Below, piece by piece: positions 43,351 through 57,076 of a DNA stretch of 64,000 nt. Each line of letters begins with the position of its first letter. Position 1 is the stretch's first letter. The DNA lies in the NCBI GenBank assembly GCA_949358305.1, contig OX442314.1, positions 20,887,060-20,951,059 on the forward strand, given 5' to 3'. The DNA comes from Strigamia acuminata. Its lineage: Eukaryota; Arthropoda; Chilopoda; Geophilomorpha; Linotaeniidae. Below the pieces are notes generated by a model. It saw only the letters and a list, made by a program, of their open reading frames with translations. It searched no databases and had not been told where the DNA came from. Both the position numbers and the translations under genes were made by a program.

Positions 43351-44835
43351 GCATTACGAAAGCCATTACTGTTATTTGTTTCAATAAAAGATTTGTTCGA
43401 TTATTTCTCTTGCTCTTGGGAGTTTTCTTACATTACAAGTTAAGCCAATTTATCCACTTTTTTCATTACACATAGCACTGATTTATTATTATCCTTACAT
43501 CGTCTCTCTTCGACAAGGGCCGTAGACAAAACCATTAGCGAACCAATTGAACCCAATCGAGCCCCTTGCCTCCGTAGGCCCCCCTTTGTGGTATGTGCCA
43601 AGCAAAAAGAGAAAGAAAAAAACTACAAAACTCCAGACAATCTCCTAAATTCTAAAACACTTGTGTTTCCGAAAACAATATTGTGTTTAAAACATCTTCA
43701 GCTGTAATGTGAGCTTTTCTTGACTTCCAACTAATGCACAAATGTCTCTGAAAAATATTACTGCTTCAACTGGTGCCCGTGTCAGTAAAAAATGTTTTTA
43801 GCTTGTGATTTAGATGAAACAATACCTCTTTTCCGAAGATAGGAAAAACAAATCAATACTTAAGATGAATTAAAGTAATAAATTCATTCTGTTTGATTAT
43901 TTCAGCACTTCTGAGTTTGTAGATAAGCTACTGGCGCTGTCTAAACTGTTATCGCTGTCCATCGACAATGGAAAATGTTTTCGGACATAATTTTGAGCCT
44001 AATTTCAAGATATCAGCCATTTTGTTCTCCGCTTCAACCCAATTAAGTCGCACGATTTCTCTAATCTGTCTGTGTATTTATTCAAGCGTTTGTGGCATTT
44101 GTGTTGTTAGAATTGATTTTGAACTTTTGTTAAACATAATTACTAACGCTTACTAGTGGTAGGGGGTTGGGTCATTCCAACTTTGGCAACTGTTTTGGAA
44201 ATATAAAACACAATACAATCAGTAACTAGCAAACACCGTTTGTTATTATTATTATCATTTTTTATAAATTAATTTCTAGTTTCAATAAAACGTTCCAAAA
44301 ACATTCAACCAAACTACTACTTCTATAAATAAAACTCAACTGCTCAATAGGTTGCAGCAAACCATCTCAAATTGGTCAATTTGATTAAAATAGCAATCAA
44401 AATTATCCTATCTATTGTTATATTAGAATCAAGATAAATTGTGATTGCCTTTATCCCCAACAAGGGAGTCAACATTTAGATTGTTGGAGTAATATTGACA
44501 TAGTTGGCAATATACTAATTGTTTTCGCAAACTCAATAGTCAATAATATGGCAAGTCATTCTCTCTTATCTTTCATACATTATATTTATAAGTCCTATAG
44601 CAAAATCCATATTCATTTTCATATACGTACTTATTTAAATGAGGAAAAATTTGCTATGTTATCACCAAACTTTATATCAGCATTCAGCAAAAACACTTTA
44701 AAAAAAAATTACATTAATCATTCTTAAGTAAGTTTTTGATCAGTGTGCAAAGTGTTTGTTTAGCTTCCCCATCCACAAAACAAATAAAAACATTTTACCA
44801 AGCCCATGACATATTTTACTATCAAGAATCAAAAC

Positions 44836-44980
44836 AACAAAAGCAGAAACTAATTATTTAAAATAACAAAAGCGGAAACTAATTACTTAAAATAACAAAA
44901 GCGGAAACTAATTACTTAAAATAATAAAAACAGAAACTTTTAATTTAAAACAACAAAAAGGCATACTACTAATTTAAAAC
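44836..44980. repeat. 29-bp minisatellite, about five units
   Basis: The unit is AACAAAAGCGGAAACTAATT ACTTAAAAT, with starts at 44836, 44865, 44894 and 44923 and a decayed fifth at 44952. The middle two are nearly identical. Confidence 0.88.
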
Positions 44981-46648
44981 AACACCAACAAAACCTATTT
45001 TATCCATAGAAAAACGATTTATGGCAAATGTGTGTTCTCCACCTCTTCTAGCACCTGGTTACCAGAAAGAAAAAAAACCACTTTAACACAAAGTAAAGCA
45101 AAGTGAATTCTGATATTCCATTAATCATTTTGAATAACCGAACAGTCTGCCTAAGTCAATTAAACAACAAAACACGATTAATCATGGTTAACTGCGATAC
45201 TAAACTATCAATTTCATGTGTCAAATGATTTAACTTCTTAAAATTGTCATTTTCCCCCTGTAATTTAAGAAAACATTGAAATTCGTTTATACCAAACAAC
45301 AGTCCATTTAGCTAAACCTCCTTTTTCTTGGAACTAAGCGCTTCAGACACGAAAATAATACTGCTCATCTACTGGCGTCACAGCATTTCCATGGCTACCC
45401 CTAACAATCTAGTCCGCACAGCATGATTTAGATTTAGATTCTCATTGCATTCGTTGTCAAGTGCATCTAGAGACACGTGAGGCAGAAACCAAAACTGTAA
45501 TTATATCAAGCTTCATGTGCAGGTAACAAGCCGCATGATAGGATACAATTTTCTTCTGCTCCATCATTTTTTCACTCCCAACCGACAGTGCACTCGAACC
45601 ACTTTTTCAACATCAAAGATTTTGTCAACCAATTCCTTCTTTTAAATGAAAGAGCATCCTTGATTTCATTCAAACTTCTACACCCTAAAAGCGCCATAAA
45701 ACCTTACAAATCCCAGCAGAAAAAAAAGCTTAAAGCTTGCTCTTTAAATTCAATACCACCATAAAATTCGTGCTTTCATTCAATACTCGTTTTCCATAAA
45801 CTTTATTGCATTTAATCAAGCAGACATCACTTGAGTAAAACCCATGCTCAAATCAATCATCACAGTAGTAAACAACAATTTCCTACTTCTTTCCCAGAAA
45901 GCATTAAACTGAAGCAGATACTTAAGTTCCCCAGAGATAATGTCTCTCCACTGACCTTCCACGAGCTGACCTGCCCCGGCTCATTCTTTAATTATAGAAT
46001 TGTTGGTCGCCACAACAAATAAGTTCTAAAATGTATGAATTTTACAACAAATTTAATGTGCACAACAAAAGCCCTTTAAAAAAAAGCAATTAGTTGCAAT
46101 TGCTTTCTTCAGGTCTACTTAGTTCCTGCTTTGAGTGACCTTAAAACAATGTCATTAGAGTTTTATGTCAAAACAAACACACTGAATTTAGATAGGTCAT
46201 TTGGGGGGTGCCTTCGAGTAATTCTGAGTTTATCTCTCCTAGTTCGGTCAATAATTCAAAAATAAATAAATAAATGGCAATAAATTCCAATTCAAATTTA
46301 TTCAAATAATAAAATAATAAAAAAAAGTCCTTTCTGCATTGAATAATCTGTCAAGCAGACATCGACTTAACTTTAAATAAATAAATAGAAACCTCGAAAT
46401 TTCGTTTTTAAGAAGTAACCAATATTGCGAGCGAAATAAAATAGCTTGTTTTGTTTGTTTTCCAAAGCTATTTTTAGCAGTAATATTGACAGGTTAAAAC
46501 CTGTAAAGATCAACTGCGTTACTGTGACATCACCAATGGGTTGAATTTAGAAAAATGAAAAGAAAAAAAAACCACCCATAAATCAATAGTAAACTCAAAA
46601 AAGTACAACGACCTTTCCAACAAATATATTTCAATTAAAAAACTGTTT

Positions 46649-46651
<3 letters not shown>

Positions 46652-46687
<36 letters not shown>
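46652..46687. repeat. (TAA)12 microsatellite
   Basis: Twelve uninterrupted TAA units. Confidence 0.92.
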
Positions 46688-47131
46688 GAAAAAAATATTC
46701 AATTTTAAATGCAATCTCCCGGTAGACTTGATTATTTTTTATTCTTCACGTTTAAAGCTATATTTTGAATATCGATTAAGGACTTTGGATTTGGGTCTTT
46801 TTTCAACACTTCTGAATAATCAAAGACCGAATGATAGGTTATAGGCATTCCTCAAGTAAGCCACAGATTATAGTGTGTAATTGCACAATTTTCATTTTTG
46901 CACACGTACCAAACCAAATCAGATTCAGGTTCCGCGAATAACGTGTTTATTACCAATTAAAAAAACGGATCTTTTTGTTAAATATGACATTAAGGAACCA
47001 ATCACAAATATGATCCAATCAACGTCAAATTATATCAATGTCTTCTTTTTAATCCCTGCCTTATTGGATTCGATTTATCGCAAGATTGCGCATGCGATTC
47101 TTCGAAAAATAAGATTGTCGGACGCGGTAGG

Positions 47132-47243
47132 TGGCGCGACAGCCACAAGCACAACGATTTAGGTTTAAACATAGACAAATTTTTTTCCTGCCGACCCTGA
47201 GCTGGGAGAGGCAAAAATCTAATTAAAATGTGGCTGTCGCGCC
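47132..47243. repeat. Inverted repeat GGCGCGACAGCCACA
   Basis: Perfect 15-bp arms at 47132-47146 and 47229-47243 with an AT-rich loop of about 82 bp. They are GC-rich in an AT-rich setting. Possibly a small MITE; no target duplication recognised. Confidence 0.65.
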
Positions 47244-47817
47244 AGTTACGCGGCCCCATGATTGCGCGAGATCAGGTGCGAGACAAGATTACGAAAGATC
47301 CCCACAAAGAACGGACGCTAGACTCGTTTTCACATAAATCTCCTTTCGGTCATTTTAGGTGCTAACTTTTCAGTGCCATGTTCGTTTTCTTATCAATACC
47401 ACACTAAATTTTATGATGCATAAACACAGGTTTCTCAGATATTTTGCAGTAACAGATTGCACCGTCATTAAGTTTCCTGGATGTAATAAAATTCCGCAAC
47501 CATCCCAATTTTAACTGACGATTAAAATTCAAGGTACTGGGTAAAGCAAAATATCTTCCAATAGAACTCATATAGCCATACAAGTATTTCACCTTCAAAG
47601 TTTAGATTAAACGCAATAGTTAAAAACAAAACTTTTGGCAAATAAAATGAAAATAGCAGAACTAGTAAACAGCTCTTGGCAATGTAATATATTGCTAAAA
47701 GTTTGCCACCATTAGATTCTTTGTGTTGCGTGTTTACTTCCAATAGCTTTTCGACCTCTGCGAATAGAATTGAGTGGTTCCCCCAACTCACTGGTAGTGA
47801 TCTCAATGTTTACCGAG

Positions 47818-48096
47818 TCAGACAAATTGCAAACAACAAAAATATTTCAGCAAAATAGCTTTACATCTACCGTAAATGATGGCACTATCGGCTATTGCCC
47901 AACTTAGAACTGTATACGGCACATCAATAACCCCCTCTCTTTTAAGAATCTGCACCGTGGAACTGCCCTGGCCTAACTCGATCTTAAATGGCGCAACGTT
48001 GACAAGATTCCTAAGCCATCCCTTGATATGAGAGACATGGTCCGTGGCGCCACAATCCACAATCCACTCATGAGCGTGCATAAAGTTGGCGATCAA
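47818..48096 (-). pseudogene. Decayed copia-type protease fragment
   Basis: The open frame contains EWIVDCGATDHVSHIKGWLR, with the copia protease pattern WIxDxGAxxH (here DCGA rather than DSGA), and then VAPFKIELGQGSSTVQI, corresponding to the strand-turn segment after the active site. Gag, integrase and RT were not found beside it. A 5S-derived repeat follows at 48200. It is a relic, with the catalytic Ser/Thr replaced by Cys. Confidence 0.6.
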
Positions 48097-48199
48097 CTTT
48101 CATGAGGCCCCAACTTGCATTCCCACTGACATCCGGGAAGCCGCAAAGAACCCAGTTTAGAAGGATGGTAGATTTTCTTGCGAGTGAAACAGTACCCAA

Positions 48200-48325
48200 G
48201 TCAAACAATTGGGATTCCCAGCAGGTCACCCATCCAAATACTAACCAGGCCTTATGCTGGTTAACTTCTGTGTTCTAATGGAAACAGGTGATCAGCACGG
48301 TGTGCGGTTCCTATCCCTTTCTCTA
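48200..48325 (-). repeat. 5S-rRNA-derived element (pseudogene or SINE3-like)
   Basis: On the minus strand it reads GGTTAGTATTTGGATGGGTG ACCTGCTGGGAA, matching the GGTTAGTACTTGGATGGGTGACC...GGGAA end of animal 5S rRNA. The upstream part CACCGTGCTGATCACC also corresponds. Several substitutions in the internal control region argue against a working gene. A second, more diverged copy lies at 5535. Confidence 0.65.
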
Positions 48326-48687
48326 ACATCTGTTACGGTCATTGCCGAAACGACTGACAGCAGCCTCGCTCACTTTAGTTGCTTCACTAAGTGCCGCTTA
48401 CAAGAAAGTGGGTAATGAGCTAGTTTGTTTGTTATGATTTATTTCAGTTTTTAGCCATTTGCGAATCATTTTGGGCAAAATTATCATTTCATAAAACTAA
48501 CACAACGAAGAGTTAATTTAAAATGAATTGAATAATCTATCCTAAACTTCGACATTTTAATCCAGTCATATCACAAATGTTTGAGAACAAAATATACAGT
48601 GGACTACCGGTATTCAACCAAACAATTTAGACGCAGTTTTCAATTAAAAATCTATAATTCCTTAATTATCCTTATCTACCACCTAAG

Positions 48688-48689
48688 AA

Positions 48690-48740
<51 letters not shown>

Positions 48741-48742
48741 AA
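48688..48742. repeat. (AAAT)n microsatellite, about 13 units
   Basis: An uninterrupted AAATAAAT run of 55 bp. Confidence 0.93.
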
Positions 48743-49959
48743 ACTATCATTGTTCCATCACGGTTTCACCCTAATACTTTCCACAAACTTCACAAACCAA
48801 TAAAAATCACAAATTTAATCCAATACTCGCCAACAACTTCCTAAACAACACAAGCATCCAAAAGGTACACATTAAAGAGATTAAAACCAGATAAAACTAA
48901 CTAAATCCCACGTTATGTTTCATTTTATATCCACGTAAATGCTCAACTAAATATTTTCCAAGTGTGAATATAAATACACTGCTATTACTAACACTTCATC
49001 TTCATTTACCACAATCACTGCCATTACAACAGCCACCACACACCGTATCCCATTTCTTCCACAGACCACTTCCGACATCCCACTACAGCACCTCAACGCT
49101 AAACTTTATCTTAAAATTACTTCCCCATATTAAATTCCCAATTCCATATTGAATTCCCATTTATCTCCCCCAACCCCTTTTTTCCAAGACATTACCCCAA
49201 AAAACACTAAATTCTCCACTTGTCGGTCATTACACTTAAAAAAAAACTATTCACTACTTTAAAACTAATTAAAATCGTTTAATTTTCATGTCAGTTCCAC
49301 ATAGGAGTCATTAGGCACCATTTAATACCTGAATTTACACTTTCACCTGTATCTGTTCATTATTAACCAAAATTATATAAATAATATAAAATTTTATTAC
49401 AAAAACAATGCCTACCTTTTATTAATTCCAATGAAACAAAACACGACCAGACAATAAAAAAAAAGTTCTTTTCTTTCTTTCTTTTCCACTTCAGTTCTCA
49501 CAACCAGCTTGTACAGTTCAAAAGACGCCCAGGGACCAAGTCAGGTGAGAACATTCCATCGATTATCAACAATACGAAATTAGCAATAAAAACAAAATGC
49601 TCACATTCTTCGCCTCTCTTTACACCATCATTTCACTTAGACCATGTTCTTTTTGTTTTTTTAAATCACCGCCTTCAGTTACAAACATGGCATCATTACT
49701 TCAACACTTAACAACATTTCAACAATCCTTCTGGCTAACTTCAACCCAATCAAATTGTTGCGTTTCCACACGATGTCGACCAATCAGCACAGCAATTAAC
49801 GGAAGAAAAAAAAAGTGTTAAGTTTTCACTTCCTCGATAAAAACAAATATGTTTAGTCACTGTTTTGCATGTCCGACGTGTTTTTTCGTTCAATTACGTC
49901 ATGACAGCCAGCATTCGGCTTGTAAAATGGTGTGTCAAGTCTCACCTATGAAAAAGCGA

Positions 49960-50250
49960 GTTAGATGTGCTCGTCGCTAACCATCCGCCACCGCCAAGAA
50001 CGCAGCTTCATCTGCGGGGAGGTGATACGTAGGTTTCCGTTAGGCGAGAGACGGACTCGACCACATGGCAAGGGTAGAAGCGGCTTCAATCTTACACTGA
50101 GCCTTGTTTACACTCATTCATCAATGCGGGGCACGGATTGGTTGCTCTGTTGTCAAGGTAACGATACATCTCCACGGCAACGGCGCTCTTGTGATGTCAT
50201 CCGCGAGATGGGGGTGTTCCTGTGTTCTTACGCAACAGCAAAAGGTAAGG
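49960..50250. promoter_or_regulatory. CpG-rich patch, possible promoter / first exon
   Basis: The region is clearly richer in GC and CpG than its neighbours (for example CCATCCGCCACCGCCAAG, GGCGAGAGACGGACTCGACC). On the plus strand a donor GCAAAAG|GTAAGG (about 50243) follows an open stretch from 49965. On the minus strand CATAG|GTGAGAC near 49945 is also a good donor. The translated product is not recognised. It could be a non-coding first exon in either direction, including a distal promoter for the kinase gene. Confidence 0.3.
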
Positions 50251-51574
50251 ATTTATCTCTTCCGTTGTGATTAATTTCACACATCTGAACAACTTTTAAA
50301 TGTCTTTTTTTTTATTTTTTTTTATTTTTTATTTTATTTATTTCCTGTTTGAATTTGTGTGTAAAAGGTTTCATTAATATTGAATGTGCATGCGACTGTT
50401 TCATTTCATTTTCACATGCCAAATGATTATGACAGGCTATCCGGCTACGGTGTTGTTGTTTATTTCTATCTTGAAATTTTAATTTCTATTGAATTTCTGT
50501 CCCATTTAAATGAATAAAATTGGTAAAATTAAAAAATTAAGAAAATTTCCATTTTGAGCTAAATTTAATTATTTGACAAGTTTTGAATGCATCAAGTGAT
50601 ACAAAGTAAGATGTTTGTAATTTAAAAAAAGGGATTGTTTATATATCCAGTTATACAATCCATAAAAAATCCGAGCTACTATTTTTATCTACCTAAACTG
50701 TTACCACTAGACCAGCAACCAGTTGTTCCTCCTTCTCCATCCTCCAATTTATAGTAAATCTGCAAACCTTCGATTTATGTTACAAAACAGGGTCAGACAC
50801 GTGTCAAAAACATGTACACTTTATTTTCTTTCCCAAATTGAATTTTTGTGTGCTTAAATCCTATTGGATCACTCTAAAACTATTTCCAAATGGATTTTAT
50901 AGACTCCGATTCCATTATTACGCTACACAGTCTCCATTGCTCAAGTTCTAGAAGATTTTTCCAACATTATTTCCAAAAAAAAATTATATGTACTTTCAAT
51001 CAGCGCCTTTTGTCCCCTGTGAGTCTTTTGGCGGGAGAATTTGGTAGTTTTTACGCCAGCACTTTAAGAAGTGCTCAGCGAAAAGAAATTTATACACGAG
51101 GAAAGTGTTAGATCTCCTTTCTCACTTATAAATTTGTTATTACAACAAAATTGTCTAGAAATAATGTTAAAAAGACAAATGGTAACTAACAAGATGAAAA
51201 ATTCATGCCGACTGAAAGTAACTGTTCAGATCCAGAAAATCAGTGAGTTACTTTAGCGACACATACCACCAATGGCATAGTAGAACTGCAGGTATAGTTG
51301 AGACAACCAAGCATAAGCGTCATTACCATTAAAATTTAACAAAAAATTAGCTAATAGCATAGAACCATTTCATAACCATTAATTTACTACACAGTATAAA
51401 CCATAATAAAACATCCACCTGCTGCCAGTTTTTGCATTTATTCAGATCAAATAATAACTACCAAACAACCTTTTGTTGCCATAGTAACAGTAATATTGTA
51501 CACAATGGTGAAGATTATGTTCTTAGAAAAATAACCCACCAAAATTAAATAGGTATGACAGAAATGGAAAAATA

Positions 51575-51844
51575 CCGTATTTTATCGATTAAGAGTCGCC
51601 CTCGAATTGTATCCGCCCTCGAATAGTAGCTGCGGCTGAGACACCAAGAATACCGTATTTTTGGAAAAGTACGGTATTGTTTCCATATTTAACCTCACGA
51701 ACGATGAACGTACGCTTCGTTCGTGACGTTCAGACTTCATTTGTTACATTAAACAAATGTAACAAACGAAAAACCGAAATTGTAATTGCTAACAAAAATG
51801 GGAGTTTTAAATAAGAGCTTTGGCTCTTAATCGATAAAATACGG
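51575..51844. mobile_element. TA-flanked MITE with CCGTATTTTATCGATTAAGAG ends
   Basis: 270 bp with perfect 21-bp inverted ends, TA on both sides. Inside are CGCCCTCGAAT repeats near the left and TACCGTATTTTTGGAAAAGT ACGG (51652-51675), a small hairpin echoing the end sequence. Related truncated copy at 36370. Confidence 0.85.
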
Positions 51845-52023
51845 TACTCGAAATTCTATGCAATAAAGTTAAACACTGACTGTGAGAGATGATTAAACAT
51901 CCGTTTAGGCTAAATACAAATACAAGAGTGCCAAGATACATAAAGGTAACCACAAGGTAACGTTCGGGTCGGATCACTTCATCGAATTCTTAATTCTTTA
52001 ATTTCGGGAAAATGGTAGGTTTA

Positions 52024-52066
52024 TGTTTCGTTAGGTCAGGTCAAGTTAGGTCAGGTCAGGTTAGGA
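52024..52066. repeat. Short GGTCA/TTAGG-like repeat
   Basis: GTTAGGTCAGGTCAAGTTAG GTCAGGTCAGGTTAGG: alternating TTAGG and GGTCA words. It recalls the arthropod telomere word TTAGG but is short and imperfect. Confidence 0.5.
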
Positions 52067-54689
52067 TATTGGTTTTTCTGTTTGTTTTTAGACTTCTAAA
52101 CCTGATGTTTAGAAAGTCTAATGAAACGGCTCTGTCTGTCTTCAACGTCCGGTCACGTGACCTGATTGTAATGTTTCTACTTCCGGTACTTCCGGTTTGT
52201 GTAATATCCCAAAAAAATGAATTAAAAAATTAATCAGACAATTAGAAAGTAGACTTTTCCAGTGCAGTTTTTGGTCTACTACTAATGGAAACAGCGCCAC
52301 CTGGCGGATCCCGTAAGCTACAATGGAGGCAGAAATCTTCGTCGCGAACTGAAAAATGCTGTTTTCTATCTCGAAATGAGATTTCTAAATTTTGAAACCA
52401 GTCTCATTCGACTGGAAATCCAAATCTGCACCTGCCTGTATCTTTTATTTTTCAATTTGGTCAAGAAAAAGTACCGTTACGATCCACCAAAGTCGGCGAC
52501 CACATGGCAAATTTGGTGGGAAATTTAAAAAAAGACTGATTTTTAAAACTGAACAATTTTAATGATTAAATAAGGTTTCCTACGTGTAATTTGGCGCTGA
52601 AAACGATGGCGTCATTAGTTTTTGGATCAAATATAGTTATAAAGGCGAAAAAAGCAAATTACGGCAAAATTTAAGTAAACCGGAGCGCCACCTGACGGAA
52701 GCCGTGACCGAAACGTAATGTAATGTAATGAAAATTGGACAAATGGAAGGGAAATTTGAAAAAAAAAAATATTTTAAAAGATTGAAGAAAAGTGTAGAAA
52801 AGGTTTAGAAGTCTAATATGTAATGCTTCCCTGCATTACAAATCCCTGCTTGTTTTATTTTTTTTTTTGGTTTTTTGGTTTTTCTTTAATGTACCGCTTC
52901 ATCGAATTTTTTGTAAATAATGGTAGGTTTCATCGAAAAAAAAAACAATTTGATGAAACGGGATTCGATGAAGTGACCCGACTTCCCGAACCAAATATCG
53001 GCCGATATTGAACAGTAGAAAATGCTACCAGAAGGGAAATCAATACAGCCCTGTAAGGTGTACAATATACAATTCTGACAATTCCAATTGGTCAAAATTT
53101 TATTGGGATTTTCAGTATTTGTAGATCAGCTTTCCACCCAGTTAAAAAATATATATTTCAGGCATGCTTGAGTGATGCAATCTCTTTTTGCACGTTGACA
53201 ACATCCTTCCCGATGAAGAGTGAATAAATATTTTTAACTTCTTACACATGTCTAAAATGGGTGCAGTTTCAGGACACAAATAAATAAAAATCCTTTATGC
53301 AAATCCTTTCAGATAAAATATTTTATAACGTCTACACTTCACCATTTTTACTCACCAGTTCATTCATGCATGATGGAAATTCAACACAACCTCCATCCTA
53401 AATTGCAAAACAACTTTTTCAAACATAAAAACCTTAATGCAATCTCGAAAACACAATCCTCAACCAAAAAAACCCATAACCCTAAAAGAAAAACTAATTA
53501 AAACCCAAGTAATAAAAATTGCAAAAAAACATAAAAATTTTAGCCCACGCTTCTTTTCAATTTTCTTCGCCAATATCTAACTATCATTAAACAATTTTAC
53601 AATCACATGTAAACCCTTAATCGCACATATTTCCACAAAAACTATTAAAAAGCCACTACTGCCATTAACAATTAGCAATTCTAAAACTTTCAGTCATCCT
53701 TTGCTAATGAATTTCACATAATTCTAAAATTATAGTTTATTGCATCAAATACGCAAGAGAGGAAAAACAAGTTCCAATTTTCTATTATTAAAAATTGTCA
53801 TGCTTGTCCAAGAGGAAAAGATGACTCCAATGTTAATTAAATCTCAAGGTTATTAGCGTATGTGAAACAAATTCCTATTGCAGGTTTCATTCCCTTTATT
53901 AAACTCAGAAAACTCCAAATTGTAATGGAATCAATCGACTATCAAATAACACATTATTTAAAAAAATGTCCAAAAAAAAAATCCAATTATTATAAATCTA
54001 ATAATTCGGTGCCTGAGGTTGACCAGTAGCTTAGTTGTTGTTGCTAGTGGGTTTTAGAAGCCATAATTCATTTTGTCTGAAGCACTTAGCAAATGTTTTG
54101 TCATTTTATAATTAATCTTAAATTTCCAGTGAACCCAATTTGAATACATCGTCCAGTATTTTTGTAAATAAATTTGCCAATAAATTAAGCAGATTGAATG
54201 GTTGTTTCTGCTGACAGAACCGAACCAGCGTGAATTCAAGGGCGGCAGTAATTAAAGGTCGGTCTCATTTGCACAGTTATGTGCGAAAATAAGCGTTACA
54301 AAAATGTCATTGCGATCAATTTTCCAGGACTGGCTAGCAAAGCACAGACGCAATACGTTTCCTGACCTGCTTCACCGATAGCTTATTGGAGATTGGCTTT
54401 AGGTGCGGCTGCAGACTACAAGTTTGTTGACTAGACATTTTGTGGCACAAAGTGACTAATAAAATTTGGTTACAAATCTAAAACGGAAATAAAATGCCAA
54501 TCAGTACAGCAATAGCCGAGTAACGAGTTACTTTTATTGGCTAACGGTAATAAAGTTAGAGGAAAAAGAAACCTTCCTACGATTCGCAGTTCCTCCGCTA
54601 TTGATCAATAAAGAATTATTTTAACTCAAAATAATTATCTAATTATTTTTCTTACACAATAAATAAAAATAGTGGTGTAAAATTTTACA

Positions 54690-54738
54690 TTTACACTAGT
54701 TTAAAAAATATAAACGAGTTTAAATGAATGAATGCGCC
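54690..54738 (+). repeat. MITE family A right-end fragment
   Basis: TTTAAAAAATATAAACGAGT then GAATGAATGCGCCTAG, the latter the family A right terminus. Confidence 0.4.
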
Positions 54739-56094
54739 TAGTGGAGTTTGGTTGAAATATATTCCAAGAACTTGTAAGAAAAATCAAACTTCAATTCAAC
54801 AAATTCATACATAAAAAAGTTATGAAATGTAGCTCGAGCTGTGGTCTAAACTTCTTCCATTTTGATATTTCGCAATGCCTATTCTAAGCATGTCTTACCA
54901 AATTCGATTTTTCATTTCTCCAAATGTAATTTGATAAAGAAATCATGTATTTTTTCACCTCTGATCTCCTTTGTCATTTTTCATCTAACCAAAAAAAATC
55001 AGATTTTTTTTCCCCCCTATACTTTCACTTCCTCCTCGCTTTCACACAAAACTAAAACCATGACAGACCAATTCAACCCAGAAAACAAATCAAATTCAAT
55101 AGAGCACAAAAAAATTCATACAACACCGGATTTCATTTTTCTCCAACTGTCAAAATCATGCTCAACAATAAGCTGTGACCTTTCCCATTCTAAACCCATT
55201 CCTTAATACGAATCTCCCATACCAATTTCACCATCACAGCAACACCAAAACAGATAAACAAGCTTTCTTCAACCACAAAATTCTACCAAACAATATTATT
55301 ACAACATTATACAAACAAAGGAAGTCAAAGGCTTCAAAATAATTACATCGAAAATAGAAAACAAACTCGTTATCGCTTAACTTGACGACGTCACTGGGTT
55401 ATAAAAAGAAATTGAAAAGATCTAAATCCTACACACAAACATAACCTCAACAGCTGTTGCAATTCCAGCTACAAATAGAACAATCCCATTCATTTAGGAA
55501 GTACACCCCCTTCGACCAACAACATTAAATTAAGTCTAAAACCCTTTTACATCCACTAAACTCGTCCAGTCCGTTAATTAAATGTTAAAACGGACATACT
55601 GTATTCTAATGTGTCTTCTCCGTTTTGATCTTTTCTGATCTTTCTTTTTTTAACCAGTCATTTACAAACAATGCGAATTCTTTGCCTTTGTTTGGATTGT
55701 TTGTGTAGAGCTTTACAAATTTTCCATTAGCGGGCATGGCTCGGCTGGCTTTTCAAGCATGAATGGGGTTTCTTACAGGTTTTCTGCGCCTCACCTTTGA
55801 CATTACCGCAAGTTAATATAAAACAACAATGTGGCCAAATCAATAACCAGAAATCTGGCCTCATATTGTCCACTTCAATTATCGGCTAAAACGTCAAGAT
55901 CTATTTTCAACTTAATACAATTCTTCAGATAAAATCCAATAAACGCCCGAAAATCAAATAATAACAAAACTAAATGGATCAAACTGGCAATTTTCAGTTT
56001 ATTTTCTATTTTCCCTCATCTTGGCAGTGATTTTCTTCCAGCCATAAATCAAATTCTCATTAAAACAATTTTTCAAAATAGAGAAAGAATTATG

Positions 56095-56400
56095 GTGATT
56101 GTTTCAATACCTCAATACTCTGTTCTGAAAAACGTGACAACAAACACTTGCTCCGTGAAGCTCCAGTGGTCCATAGGGGCAAATGAAGAGTCCGGAAGAA
56201 ACGTCTCCATACGACTGCTTTCGTTTTAACCACATATTTGCATTCCTCTATTTGCCGGGTTCCAAGGTGCTGAGTTTGCCATTCGCGCTTCAAAATGGGA
56301 GTATAAGACACGAATACAAATCTATGGTTAGAAAGAAAGCGATCGTTTTCTACACCCGTTATTCGGCCCTTCATTTGGCCCTAAATAACCCGCCGATGTA
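56095..56400 (-). other. GC-richer patch with open frames, unrecognised
   Basis: A 285-nt open frame on the minus strand (56090-56374, with KREWQTQHLGTRQIEECKYV) and a 219-nt frame on the plus strand. A minus-strand donor-like GAG|GTATTG ends the patch near 56115. I recognise no domain. A first exon or old insertion are both possible. Confidence 0.2.
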
Positions 56401-57006
56401 GAATATACCTACGTCAGGCACGTGTTGAGTTGTACTTCGAAAAAATATAAACTCGGCTTTTCATTCGTATTACTGCATCATTAAGTTTAATCCCCAACGC
56501 AAATGAATGTTTTTCTAATTAAAATATAGTAAAATTCTTCAAGTTGAAGCATTAATACGGTAGCATATGTTATACATTAATAACGTTTCACAGGCACAAA
56601 ATTGACTCGACAACGTTGCACAAACGCACACGAAATAACCCAAAATGACAACAACAAAATCAATTCGAGTAATCTCGACTCGAAGCATTAACTAAATTGA
56701 TTCCCATCACTTTCGTGATTTTTATTACCAGTATATTTAAAAAAATAAAAATAAAAATAAAAATCCGTCTACTGTAGAAATTAATAAAAATCCAATCCCC
56801 TAAATTAGATTTTGTCTAAAGGAAACTCAATTTGTCACTTTACAGATGTTTCATTAATCACTTACTAAACTACAAAACAGCTTTCATTTAATATCACTCA
56901 CAAAAATTATACTCTAATCTATTTAGGTAGCTTACAATCGATTTTTAATAAAAATGCCGACATTTTTTCAAAAGTTTACTGATTTAAGTTAAAGGGCCCA
57001 CGACAT

Positions 57007-57076
57007 TTAGAGCAACTCTGCCGTTGGACATCCACTAAATTGCAATGCCGTAATTTTTGGCACAAAGTTGCTCTAA
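57007..57076. repeat. Small hairpin repeat TTAGAGCAACT
   Basis: Inverted 11-bp ends TTAGAGCAACT / AGTTGCTCTAA, 70 bp overall. Confidence 0.5.

Noticed and set aside
48200-48325. Functional 5S rRNA gene
   Set aside because: Only part of the molecule matches, with substitutions in the internal promoter and an altered 5' half.
52024-52066. Interstitial telomere (TTAGG)n
   Set aside because: Only a few TTAGG words mixed with GGTCA; too short and irregular.
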